From: Desulfobacteraceae bacterium
GTDB lineage: Bacteria; Desulfobacterota; Desulfobacteria; Desulfobacterales; Desulfosarcinaceae
Assembly (NCBI GenBank): GCA_027031325.1
Contig: JALVRI010000166.1
Location: forward strand, 1 to 6,271
DNA: 6,271 nt
Direction of reading: 5' to 3'
A program made the translations under genes and the position numbers. The notes beneath the pieces are model-generated. The model worked only from the letters and a program-made list of their open reading frames with translations, was not told the origin of the DNA and did no database searches. Each line of letters opens with the position of its first letter. Position 1 is the stretch's first letter. Shown here in pieces: positions 1 through 5,684 of the stretch.

Positions 1-136
1 GCTTTATTACTCTCGGAATTGCCAGCTGAAGCAAGTCGACCACGATCAGGGAGGCCATGCCGGCGACAATGGCGTGCCAGCGGCGGCGCAACTTGTGCTT
101 GATAAGGTCGTGGGCGGCAGTGGTCTCTTTTGGCAT
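1..136 (-). CDS. ABC transporter permease/ATPase, N-terminal fragment (runs off left edge)
   Basis: Reading the minus strand from an ATG at 136-134 gives 45 codons that stay open to the window edge. The peptide starts MPKETTAAHD, continues with a basic stretch (K13 to R19, then W20) and then a hydrophobic segment at about residues 22-42 ending in a P-R-V-I-K motif. A short basic N-terminus followed by a first membrane helix ending in 'IP.vi' is typical of type I ABC exporter half-transporters (MsbA/MdlB-like permease-ATPase fusions). The ATPase domain would lie outside the window, so this is a resemblance call. An in-frame TGA 24 nt upstream leaves this ATG as the natural start. No strong Shine-Dalgarno is present; a GAAGG lies about 13 nt upstream. 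It has its own promoter and is divergent from the ribonuclease gene. Substrate cannot be told. A different polytopic membrane protein is possible. Confidence 0.6.
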   Translation of the reverse strand, partial: MPKETTAAHDLIKHKLRRRWHAIVAGMASLIVVDLLQLAIPRVIK

Positions 137-174
137 GACAGCAATTCGGCCTTCAAATTTTCAGGGTCCGGCAA

Positions 175-203
175 AGCATACACACAGCCTGCAATCCGGT
201 CAA
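175..203 (-). promoter_or_regulatory. Sigma70-type promoter for the ABC transporter gene
   Basis: On the minus strand TTGACC (203-198) and TATGCT (180-175) are separated by exactly 17 nt. Transcription would start near 168 and leave a leader of about 32 nt before the ATG at 136. This is a consensus match only; no start site has been measured. Confidence 0.6.
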
Positions 204-235
204 CCTATTGATTTCAAAAGTTTTTACAAAACAGA

Positions 236-245
236 TCAACGTTGA
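236..245. promoter_or_regulatory. 10-bp perfect palindrome overlapping the ribonuclease -35 box
   Basis: TCAACGTTGA is a perfect palindrome and shares its right half with the -35 hexamer at 242-247. It lies between the two divergent promoters, where a repressor could act on one or both. A 10-bp palindrome can occur by chance, so operator function is a guess. Confidence 0.25.
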
Positions 246-270
246 CTTTCAAAGGGCGGATTGTTATGAT
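242..270 (+). promoter_or_regulatory. Strong sigma70-type promoter for the RNB ribonuclease gene
   Basis: TTGACT (242-247), a 17-nt spacer and TATGAT (265-270) give five of six consensus bases in each hexamer with ideal spacing. An A/T-rich tract at about 211-235 lies just upstream and could act as an UP element. The usual start distance puts +1 at about 276-279, that is on or within three bases of the ATG at 279. Confidence 0.7.
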
Positions 271-278
271 AGCCGGTC

Positions 279-2261
279 ATGAACCCTGGTAACGTAGTCG
301 AATTCATTGACAGTCAAAAGATAATTTGTGCCGTCATCCTGGAAATCAGGAAAACACGCCTCAGGTTGCTGACTGAAAACAACCGCGAAGTCAAACTGCC
401 TGCCGGAAGATTAGGCCACATATCTTCGCTGCGCCTCGATATTTCCCTGGCCAGGGAAAAACTGATCAAAGAGCTGAAAAATATCGCCGCACGTCGCCGG
501 GAACTGTCCGACCGCGTCGCTGTAGAAGAACTCTGGGAAGTCCTTAACGCGGAACAGGAATGGATCGACCTTAAAACGATGACAGCTCTCTGTTTTCCGA
601 ACAATGCGGGTGACGACCAACAATCGGCCGTAATCAGGGCTTTTTTTGCCAACCGCCACTATTTCCGGTTTGCAACCGACAAGTTCTTCCCTTATTCTCC
701 CGAGCAATATGAACGGCTTGCCAAACAACGCCGCGAAGCCGCCCGCAAGGCCGCCTTGATCGAACAAGGAGGAAAATGGATACGGGCCGTGCTGAGCGGA
801 AAGAAAGTCCCTCGGCCTGAAAAGGCCGAAGCGCTGATTTCCATCCTGGCCGATTATTACCTTCACGACAAGCAAAGTTCACAACACGAGTTGGGCCGCC
901 AGATCCTGAAAAACGCGGGCGCCAGGAGCCCTGACACCATTTTCGACTTCCTGGTGGCCATCGGGCATTGGGAAAGCGACGAGAACCTGGAACTGTATCG
1001 TTTCCAAACCCCGATTGAATTTCCGGACCAGGTCGCAAGCAGGATCGAGGCCCTGTCTGCGACTGCCGGGCGACAGGATTGGAGCCATCGCCAGGACCTG
1101 ACCGATCTGCCCCTGGTGACCATCGACGGCCAAACCACCACCGACTTCGACGATGCCATCAGCATAGTCAAGGAAGGCGATCATTACCTGGTGGGGGTTC
1201 ATATCACCGATGTCGCCCATTATATAAGGCCTGATGATCCTGTCGATCGCCAGGCCATGGAAAGAGCAAGTTCGATCTACATGCCCGATGCCAAGATCCC
1301 CATGCTCCCGCCGGGACTGTCGGAAGATCTGTGCAGCCTGAAACAGGGCTGCATACGTCCTGCCATAAGCTCTTTGATATCGGTGACCGAGACGGGGGAA
1401 ATCACCGGATGCCGCATCGTGGCCAGCATTGTCAGGGTCGGCCGCCAGCTCACCTACCAGGAGGCCGATGAGCTGGTCGCAAATGATCCCGAAATGGCCG
1501 TACTGTATTCCATAGCCAGAAAGTACCGCCGGCAGAGGCTCGCCCGGGGAGCAGTCCAGATTACCCTGCCGGAAATCAGTATCCACCTCGATCCAGGCGG
1601 CCAACCGGTTGTAACCAGGGTGGACCGCGAAAGCCCGGCCCGGATGCTGGTAGCCGAGATAATGATCATGGCCAACGCCCTGGCGGCCCAGGCTTTGGCC
1701 GCCGGCGGCCTGCCGGCCATCTTTCGATCCCAGTCAGAACCGCGCAAACGCCTCTACCAGGGAGACCAGGGGACCCTGTTCCAAAACTGGATGCAGCGCA
1801 AGTCCCTCAACCGCTTTCTGCTTTCCAGCCGGCCCGAGCCTCACGTGGGCCTGGGCGTCGACGCCTATGTCACCGCCACTTCACCCATCCGCAAGTACAC
1901 GGACCTGGTGACCCAGCGCCAGCTCCGGGCCATGCTGAACCTGGACCAACCCTACGACGAGGCTCAGATAGATGAAATCATTCAGCGCCTGGAAGTACCC
2001 ATGTCCCAGGTAGCCCAGCTCCAGTACAGGCGCCATCGTTACTGGTTGTTGAAATTTCTCCAACAACGTACCGGCGCCAAAGAAGAAGCGCTGGTGCTGT
2101 CGAAACGGCGCAACGGCCATACTATCCTTTTGACCGAGTACCTTGTCGAATGCGGCCTGGCCACGAGCAGCGGTCTGGAGTTGAGGCCCGAAGACCTTGT
2201 CCAGGTAACCATCCAGCACGTAAACCCGCGCCAGGACACCCTCACCGTCTATCTCGGCTAA
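279..2261 (+). CDS. RNB-domain (RNase II/R family) 3'-5' exoribonuclease
   Basis: A 660-residue cytoplasmic protein of the RNase II family, which degrades single-stranded RNA processively from the 3' end using Mg2+. The catalytic acidic cluster is intact: D283, then D289-F-D291-D292-A, equivalent to D201/D207/D209/D210 of E. coli RNase II. Other family hallmarks are a Y-M-P-D..IPMLPPGLS..LCSL block (about residues 332-353) and the C-terminal RNB signature S535-P-I-R538-K-Y540-T-D542, where the Arg matches the active-site R500. The RNB domain covers roughly residues 275-580. The N-terminal ~270 residues probably hold small RNA-binding folds, and the last ~55 look like a weak S1-type barrel. 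At 660 aa it is close to RNase II (about 644) and shorter than RNase R (about 800). An in-frame TAG at 270-272 and lack of nearby alternative starts fix the ATG at 279. No Shine-Dalgarno precedes it. Exact RNase II versus R equivalence is uncertain. Confidence 0.93.
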   Translation: MNPGNVVEFIDSQKIICAVILEIRKTRLRLLTENNREVKLPAGRLGHISSLRLDISLAREKLIKELKNIAARRRELSDRVAVEELWEVLNAEQEWIDLKTMTALCFPNNAGDDQQSAVIRAFFANRHYFRFATDKFFPYSPEQYERLAKQRREAARKAALIEQGGKWIRAVLSGKKVPRPEKAEALISILADYYLHDKQSSQHELGRQILKNAGARSPDTIFDFLVAIGHWESDENLELYRFQTPIEFPDQVASRIEALSATAGRQDWSHRQDLTDLPLVTIDGQTTTDFDDAISIVKEGDHYLVGVHITDVAHYIRPDDPVDRQAMERASSIYMPDAKIPMLPPGLSEDLCSLKQGCIRPAISSLISVTETGEITGCRIVASIVRVGRQLTYQEADELVANDPEMAVLYSIARKYRRQRLARGAVQITLPEISIHLDPGGQPVVTRVDRESPARMLVAEIMIMANALAAQALAAGGLPAIFRSQSEPRKRLYQGDQGTLFQNWMQRKSLNRFLLSSRPEPHVGLGVDAYVTATSPIRKYTDLVTQRQLRAMLNLDQPYDEAQIDEIIQRLEVPMSQVAQLQYRRHRYWLLKFLQQRTGAKEEALVLSKRRNGHTILLTEYLVECGLATSSGLELRPEDLVQVTIQHVNPRQDTLTVYLG

Positions 2262-2298
2262 GACGGACGCCGCGGTCGCTTACAGCCATCATCCCGGA

Positions 2299-2781
2299 TC
2301 ATGATTTCAATTCGACCGTCTGCCCCCCGGTAAGGGAAATCAGGTCGGGGGCCCCTATGGCGAACATGGAGTCGGGGGTACCGGCGGCGGCCCAGAGGAT
2401 CCGGTGCTGGAGAAGGTCCTCATCGATGAAAGTGGGAACGCTCTGCCTGTGCCCGGCCGGGGGCACACCTCCAATGGCAAAACCGGTCACCCGGCGGACA
2501 AACTCAGGATCCGCCATCTTGACCGGCTCTCCCACAATCTTTTCCAGGCGCTGCAAATCGACCCGGTTGGAACCGCTTACCAGGGCCAGGTAAGGCCGGC
2601 CGCTGCGCTTGCCCCTGAAAAGGAGCGATTTTACGATCTGGGCCGTGGCGCACCCCAAGGCTTCGGCCGCTTGAACCGCCGTCCGGGTGGATTTTGTCAT
2701 CTGCTTGACCTCAATCCGGAAGCCGAGCGTCCTGATCTTGTCCTGGAGCCTCTTGGAACTTTCCTTCAACGCCTCCTCCAT
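2299..2781 (-). CDS. YbaK/EbsC-family aminoacyl-tRNA deacylase (INS superfamily)
   Basis: A 160-residue cytoplasmic protein. Members of this family hydrolyse mischarged aminoacyl-tRNAs (classically Cys-tRNAPro or Ala-tRNAPro) in trans and so guard translation fidelity. Seen here: a helical N-terminal extension (about residues 1-28), the T-A-x-x-A-A-E-A-L-G segment, the conserved lysine K51 in IVKSLLF, which is essential in this superfamily, the GGVPPAGH loop at 104-111, and the downstream T-F-I-D-E-D-L-L and W-A-A-A-G-T blocks. Length is typical of stand-alone members. The ATG at 2781 has an AAGGGGG Shine-Dalgarno about 9 nt upstream; a second Met at residue 28 is less likely to be the start because it lacks this. 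The stop lies 37 bp from the stop of the convergent ribonuclease gene and no clear terminator is visible between them. Which tRNA it edits cannot be decided from sequence. Confidence 0.9.
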   Translation of the reverse strand: MEEALKESSKRLQDKIRTLGFRIEVKQMTKSTRTAVQAAEALGCATAQIVKSLLFRGKRSGRPYLALVSGSNRVDLQRLEKIVGEPVKMADPEFVRRVTGFAIGGVPPAGHRQSVPTFIDEDLLQHRILWAAAGTPDSMFAIGAPDLISLTGGQTVELKS

Positions 2782-2910
2782 CTCAAATTCCCCCTTATCT
2801 TCTCCAGGCCCAAATCCTCATAAGGGGAAACCGGCCCGGAAGGTTCATCTTCGGCACCAATACTTCCGATACTCTCCTAGGGATCATATCTTTTCACAAA
2901 ATGAATTACC

Positions 2911-3061
2911 AGGGCAAGCAGAACCCTGAATAGCGGTTCCCGGGGCTTGCGTCCCGGGTTTGCAACCGTAAAAACGCCCGAGGGCCGGTCCATTTGACAG
3001 ACCCGCTGCAAGGGGCAGGCTGCCTTTGGGAAGCCCGGGGTTTTACGCAACCACCCCGGGC
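2911..3061. other. Cluster of competing inverted repeats, possible structured RNA or terminator-like region
   Basis: Several stems overlap. GCAAGC (2914-2919) pairs with GCTTGC (2945-2950) around an inner stem GAACC (2921-2925) with GGTTC (2935-2939). Alternatively CCCGGG (2939-2944) pairs with CCCGGG (2953-2958), which would break the first stem. Further on GCCCGGGG (3033-3040) pairs perfectly with CCCCGGGC (3054-3061) over a 13-nt loop. No U-tract follows, so a standard intrinsic terminator is not supported. Overlapping alternatives of this kind can occur in regulatory leaders but also in GC-rich spacer DNA. Confidence 0.3.
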
Positions 3062-3097
3062 AGTCAAACCGGCACCGCAAGCTGCTTGGGCAATTGA

Positions 3098-3126
3098 TTG
3101 ACATTGGGCCAATATATGCTATTTTA
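3098..3126 (+). promoter_or_regulatory. Possible distal promoter upstream of the TetR gene
   Basis: A perfect -35 TTGACA (3098-3103) is followed after 16 nt by TATTTT (3120-3125), a weak -10, or after 17 nt by ATTTTA (3121-3126). The palindrome ATTGGGCCAAT (3103-3113) fills the spacer and could be an operator. The leader to the TetR ATG would be about 150 nt. Confidence 0.3.
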
Positions 3127-3203
3127 GTCTTGCTCCTGCCCGGGCATTGGACAATCGGCAAGCTGCGTCCAAGCCCCCGTAATGTCTCCACCCTCTGCTT
3201 TCA

Positions 3204-3230
3204 GGTTGATTTTTCTTGACTAAATCAGCC
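3204..3230. promoter_or_regulatory. Inverted-repeat operator candidate of the TetR gene
   Basis: GGTTGATTT (3204-3212) and AAATCAGCC (3222-3230) are inverted repeats matching at 8 of 9 positions, separated by 9 nt that contain the -35 hexamer TTGACT (3216-3221). TetR-family regulators bind such dyads as dimers and commonly repress their own gene, so this is the most likely autoregulatory site. Binding is inferred from position and symmetry alone. Confidence 0.45.
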
Positions 3231-3244
3231 AAATTAATTATAGG
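3216..3244 (+). promoter_or_regulatory. Proximal promoter of the TetR gene
   Basis: TTGACT (3216-3221), a 17-nt spacer and TATAGG (3239-3244). Predicted start near 3251 gives a leader of about 32 nt, with AGGG at 3271-3274 placed 8 nt before the ATG at 3283 as ribosome binding site. Confidence 0.5.
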
Positions 3245-3282
3245 CGCGTTTCCTAAACTAAATTTAATTCAGGGTTGAACAA

Positions 3283-3915
3283 ATGGGTATTCGTGAGCGC
3301 AAAGAACGTGAAAAAGAACGGCGGCGCCAACAGATAATCGTGGCCGCCAAACGGGTATTTTCAGAAAAAGGTTTCAACAAGGCCACCATGGAGGATATCG
3401 CCACCGAAGCCGAGTTGAGCCCGGGCACATTATACCTTTATTTCAAGAACAAAGAAGAACTATATGCCTCGCTTTCGCTCCGTATTCTTCAATATCTTTA
3501 CATCCGGGTAACCCACGTCCACAAAGAAACCGACCTGGCTCCCCGGGCAAAGGTCAAGGCTCTGATCGAAGCCATGTACGATGTTTATGACTTCGACCCC
3601 CTGACCATCATCAACATGTTCCATCTCCAATCCAGCGAAACCCTTAAAAACCTTTCGCCGGAGCTCTTATCTGAAATCAAGGACTTGTCGCGCAAGTCGA
3701 TCGGAGCCATAGCCGAGATTTTCAAGGAAGGTATCGCCAACGGGGATTATATCGACCGCCATCCCAATGCCCTGGCCGATATCTTCTGGTCCCTCTTCTC
3801 GGGGGTGGTCCTTTGGGAGGCAAGTAAAAAAATCATCGATCACCGGAAAGATTATTTGAAACAAACCCTTCATACGGCTTTCGAAATTTTCGAAAAGGGC
3901 ATTACCCTCAGCTGA
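3283..3915 (+). CDS. TetR/AcrR-family transcriptional regulator
   Basis: A 210-residue, cytoplasmic, DNA-binding repressor-type protein. The N-terminus is very basic and charged (R4 to R15), followed by the TetR helix-turn-helix domain at about residues 16-61: IIVAAKRVFSEKGF, then TMEDIATEAELSPGTLYLYF with the K-N-K-E-E-L-Y tail, which is an almost canonical family pattern. Residues about 70-205 are helical and would form the ligand-binding and dimerisation part; the ligand cannot be predicted. Full length for the family. The ATG at 3283 has AGGG 8 nt upstream. A dyad around its own -35 box suggests autoregulation. No target gene is divergent or in an operon with it: the next gene on the same strand, DUF554, is about 400 bp away beyond a repeat element. 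The stop codon TGA (3913-3915) overlaps a possible remnant of that repeat's left end, so the last few residues could derive from it. Confidence 0.93.
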   Translation: MGIRERKEREKERRRQQIIVAAKRVFSEKGFNKATMEDIATEAELSPGTLYLYFKNKEELYASLSLRILQYLYIRVTHVHKETDLAPRAKVKALIEAMYDVYDFDPLTIINMFHLQSSETLKNLSPELLSEIKDLSRKSIGAIAEIFKEGIANGDYIDRHPNALADIFWSLFSGVVLWEASKKIIDHRKDYLKQTLHTAFEIFEKGITLS

Positions 3916-3948
3916 TTTTGCAGGCATTTGGCCGTTTGTCAGCCAAAT
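3914..3948 (+). repeat. Possible decayed left end of the intergenic repeat, overlapping the TetR stop
   Basis: GATTTTGCAG (3914-3923) is identical to the left end of repeat copies 1 and 2, and is followed by TGGCC, GTTTG and GCCAA in the same order as in copy 1 (TGGCC, GTTTG, GCCAA at 4042-4056) but with small gaps. The outermost CCCGG of the terminal repeat is broken here (CCC then TCAGCT). No matching right end is adjacent. A chance resemblance cannot be excluded. Confidence 0.35.
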
Positions 3949-4024
3949 TGTGCAGCCGATGGCAATGGCTTGATGGTGCGGCAGCGGCAAGCGGTATCAG
4001 CCGTCATTCACATCCATCGTTTTC
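3949..4024. other. Spacer between TetR gene region and repeat copy 1, nothing recognised
   Basis: This 76-bp stretch completes the 397-bp gap between the TetR and DUF554 genes; the rest of that gap is occupied by the repeat remnant (3914-3948), repeat copy 1 (4025-4282) and the DUF554 leader. I see no promoter, terminator or coding signal in it. Confidence 0.5.
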
Positions 4025-4282
4025 AACCCGGATTTTGCAGCTGGCCAGTTTGCCAAGATGCGAGGCCGAGGGCAGGCAGACCTACTCCAGTACTTCAACT
4101 GCCCGACAACGAAGCAGATTCGGTAAAATCACAAGCCCCTTGCGGCTTCAAATGCTTGAAGACTTTCACCGATTGAACTTCACCTTTCGGGTGAAGGCTT
4201 AGGCAGGGACAAATACATGTCAACTACTTAACAATTCAATGAAATTGCTTCTTTCAGGCATTTGAAGTGCATAATCCGGGTT
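4025..4282 (+). repeat. MITE-like intergenic repeat, copy 1 (long form, 258 bp)
   Basis: The ends are imperfect inverted repeats: AACCCGGATTTTGCA (4025-4039) and TGCATAATCCGGGTT (4268-4282), 14 of 15 complementary. Inside are a hairpin CTTCACC/GGTGAAG (4178-4196) and an A/T-rich hairpin CAATT/AATTG (4232-4247), both shared with copy 2. Relative to copy 2 it carries about 116 extra bp at 4055-4170. No obvious target-site duplication flanks it and it has no credible protein-coding capacity, so it would be non-autonomous if mobile. The right end lies 30 bp before the DUF554 start codon. Confidence 0.75.
4055..4170 (+). other. 116-bp extra module inside repeat copy 1
   Basis: This segment is absent from copy 2, where GTTTGCC joins directly to GATTGAAC. 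It contains GGGCAG (4070-4075) with CTGCCC (4099-4104) as inverted repeats, and a small hairpin CTTCAA-ATGC-TTGAAG (4146-4161). CTTCAAATGC (4146-4155) is the exact reverse complement of GCATTTGAAG in the right end of the same element (4258-4267). The junctions TTTGCC and TTTCACC are similar, so copy 2 could be a deletion form, or this could be an insertion. Confidence 0.5.
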
Positions 4283-4300
4283 CATTCCTGAGCCCGGCAA

Positions 4301-4305
4301 AGGAG
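4301..4305 (+). promoter_or_regulatory. Shine-Dalgarno fixing the GTG start of the DUF554 gene
   Basis: AGGAG, preceded by AA, lies 7 nt before GTG at 4313. No ATG is available in this frame near the conserved N-terminus, so this site decides the start. Confidence 0.75.
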
Positions 4306-4312
4306 ATCAGAC

Positions 4313-4999
4313 GTGCTTGGAACGATAGTAAATTGCCTGGCCATAATCGTCGGGGCCGGCATCGGCTTGTGTTTGCGGGGAGGGCTCGAGGACCGCTACA
4401 GCCGGATCATCATGAGTGCCATCGGCCTTGCTGTGATCCTCATAGGTCTGAAAGCGGCTTTCAAGGCCGAAAACCTGCTGCCGGTCATAATCTGCCTGGT
4501 GGCCGGCAGCTTCATCGGGGAACTGCTCAATATCGAGTCCCGGCTGGAAAAGATGGGCAGGCTGATCGAGGGCCGGATGGCAAAAAACGGCAAGGGGCTT
4601 ACCCAGGGGTTTGTAACCGCGAGCCTTGTCTATTGTGTGGGAGCAATGGCCATCGTAGGTTCCCTGGAAAGCGGCCTTGCCGGAAATCATCAAACCTTGT
4701 TCGCCAAATCAATCCTGGACGGTGTCACGGCTGTCATTTTCAGCGCCAGCCTGGGAATAGGGGTCATGTTTTCGGCCCTGAGCGTATTTTTGTATCAAGG
4801 CACCATAACCCTGGGGGCCGGTTACCTGAAAACCGTAATGACACCGGAGGTTGTAACCCAGGTGACTTCCGTTGGGGGGCTGCTCATAACGGCCATAGGC
4901 TTCAACCTCCTTCGGATCCAGAACTTCAAGATTGGCAACATGTTACCGGCACTCTTCCTGCCTCTGGTCTACAATGCCATCGTAACCATCCTTAACTGA
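4313..4999 (+). CDS. DUF554-family integral membrane protein (YdfK/YqgA-like)
   Basis: A 228-residue inner-membrane protein of the DUF554 family, whose function is not established. Hydrophobic segments lie at about residues 2-21, 32-50, 54-72, 99-118, 137-161, 183-200 and 206-227, about seven in all, which is usual for the family, as is the length. Family hallmarks seen are the start LGTIVNCLAIIVGAGIG, the FVTASLVYCVGAMAIVGS stretch (100-117) and the following SILDGVTAVIFSASLGIGV block with a buried Asp (D136). The N-terminal and C-terminal parts each contain an 'IGL..ILIG' or 'GGLLITAIGFNLL'-like element, hinting at an internal repeat. Start is GTG with AGGAG 7 nt upstream. The gene stands alone, bracketed by two copies of the intergenic repeat in the same orientation (ending at 4282 and starting at about 5029). 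No clear promoter or terminator; a CATAAT within the repeat end (4270-4275) is the nearest -10-like hexamer. Confidence 0.9.
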   Translation: MLGTIVNCLAIIVGAGIGLCLRGGLEDRYSRIIMSAIGLAVILIGLKAAFKAENLLPVIICLVAGSFIGELLNIESRLEKMGRLIEGRMAKNGKGLTQGFVTASLVYCVGAMAIVGSLESGLAGNHQTLFAKSILDGVTAVIFSASLGIGVMFSALSVFLYQGTITLGAGYLKTVMTPEVVTQVTSVGGLLITAIGFNLLRIQNFKIGNMLPALFLPLVYNAIVTILN

Positions 5000-5028
5000 C
5001 TGCAAAACGGCCCCCAACCTTGAAAAAG

Positions 5029-5168
5029 CGCCCGGGTCGGAGCATGCCTCCTTCAAGAAAGACGATTCCGCCACCTGGGAAAGTGAAATCCGTTTCAACC
5101 AAAGATGCCAACCATGCAATAATTCAATGAAATTATTTTGTAGGCATTTGAAGTGCATAATCCGGGCT
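5029..5168 (+). repeat. MITE-like intergenic repeat, copy 3 (left half decayed)
   Basis: The right half is clear: from about 5118 it matches copies 1 and 2 through AATTCAATGAAATT, GTAGGCATTTGAAG and TGCATAATCCGGG (ending near 5168). The left half is degenerate but colinear: a CCCGGG at 5031, CGATT at 5063 and CACCT..GTGAA after it sit at nearly the same spacing as in the other copies (58 nt from CGATT to AATTCAATG versus 62 and 63). The A/T hairpin AATAATT/AATTATT (5118-5137) is perfect. The right end is 5 bp from the cytochrome stop codon, and the putative left end about 30 bp from the DUF554 stop. The left boundary is uncertain; 5118-5168 is secure. Confidence 0.65.
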
Positions 5169-5173
5169 GAATT

Positions 5174-5644
5174 CTATTCCGGCAAATGGCAGCCATTACA
5201 ACCGGTGGGTCCCGGGGCCGGCAGGCGGCCTTCAAGGCCTGCCTTGGTCATCTCGAGCTTTTTGTTTTCCAGCTTGATCTTACGGTGGCATCCTATGCAT
5301 TGTTTGTGAAAAGCGTTTTTAAAATAACGCGCTTTCAAAGAGGGGTCTGCTTTTTCAGCGGCTTCTTTTTTGGGTAATTGCGCCAGGTCATGACATCCCT
5401 GGGTCATGCAGCCGACAATCGGTTCATCGCCCTTCCATTTATGGTGGCACTGCTTACAGGCATAATCGAAATGCAGCGAGTGGGGAAACTGCACGGCACT
5501 ACGCTGGCCCTCTGACGGAGGGTTGATGGAAAAGCTTCCCAGGGGAACGACCATTTCTTCTCCCTCGGCCGATGCCGGCCCGATGCTCCCGGCAACAAAG
5601 AGCGTGATCAAAACGGCGACGATCAAAACACGTGTAGTCTTCAT
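5174..5644 (-). CDS. Periplasmic tetraheme cytochrome c3 (class III cytochrome c)
   Basis: A 156-residue secreted electron carrier that in sulfate reducers shuttles electrons between periplasmic hydrogenases or formate dehydrogenases and membrane complexes. Residues 1-26 are a signal peptide ending in ASA before E27, giving a mature protein of about 130 aa, near the usual ~110. Four haem sites are visible: CKQCH (63-67), CMTQGCH (79-85, a CX4CH site), CIGCH (116-120) and CNGCH (149-153). There are exactly eight His: H67, H85, H120 and H153 as proximal ligands, and H55, H58, H68 and H113 where classical c3 has its distal ligands, so all haems should be bis-His. The fourth site is CX2CH rather than the CX4CH of some c3 types. 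The ATG at 5644 is preferred over an in-frame upstream ATG at 5713 because it starts the signal peptide and follows GGGAGGAAGG. It sits between inverted repeat copies 3 and 2. Confidence 0.93.
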   Translation of the reverse strand: MKTTRVLIVAVLITLFVAGSIGPASAEGEEMVVPLGSFSINPPSEGQRSAVQFPHSLHFDYACKQCHHKWKGDEPIVGCMTQGCHDLAQLPKKEAAEKADPSLKARYFKNAFHKQCIGCHRKIKLENKKLEMTKAGLEGRLPAPGPTGCNGCHLPE

Positions 5645-5654
5645 CCTTCCTCCC
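5645..5654 (-). promoter_or_regulatory. Purine-rich Shine-Dalgarno fixing the cytochrome start
   Basis: On the minus strand GGGAGGAAGG directly abuts the ATG at 5644, with the GGGAGG core 4 nt from it. The upstream in-frame ATG at 5713 lies at the edge of the repeat and lacks such a site. Confidence 0.7.
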
Positions 5655-5684
5655 TGTTTGTGAGCCTGCCAACGAATTGATCTT

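Larger units (their letters stand above)
2782..3282. other. 501-bp intergenic region without a credible gene
   Basis: The gap divides into three parts. The stretch 2782-2910 carries the YbaK leader but no clear promoter. The stretch 2911-3061 is GC-rich and full of inverted repeats. The stretch 3062-3282 becomes AT-rich and holds candidate promoters and an operator for the TetR gene. A 104-codon minus-strand frame (3191-2877) crosses it, but it is rich in Pro, Arg and Cys, shows no recognisable domain and overlaps the inverted repeats, so I do not call it. Confidence 0.6.

Noticed and set aside
879..1604. A 241-codon minus-strand frame inside the ribonuclease gene
   Set aside because: It is antisense to the catalytic RNB domain, whose intact motifs prove the plus strand is coding.
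2262..2298. Shared terminator between the convergent ribonuclease and YbaK genes
   Set aside because: The 37-bp gap has only a small CCGCGG palindrome and no stem followed by a T-run on either strand.
2290..2305. CCCGGATCATG resembling the repeat's terminal sequence
   Set aside because: It is a short isolated match covering the last YbaK codons and stop, with no subterminal sequence or partner end.
2877..3191. A 104-codon minus-strand frame in the 2782-3282 gap
   Set aside because: Composition is Pro/Arg/Cys-rich without a recognisable fold, no ribosome site stands out, and it runs through the inverted-repeat cluster.
3918..4202. Short plus-strand frames (82-94 codons) downstream of the TetR gene
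   Set aside because: They lie across the non-coding repeat copy 1 and are absent from copy 2, and their sequences lack any protein-like pattern.
4267..4995. A 242-codon plus-strand frame overlapping the DUF554 gene
   Set aside because: It is an out-of-frame shadow: Gly/Arg/His/Pro-rich, no domain, and it starts inside repeat copy 1, while the other frame gives a clear DUF554 protein with a good ribosome site.
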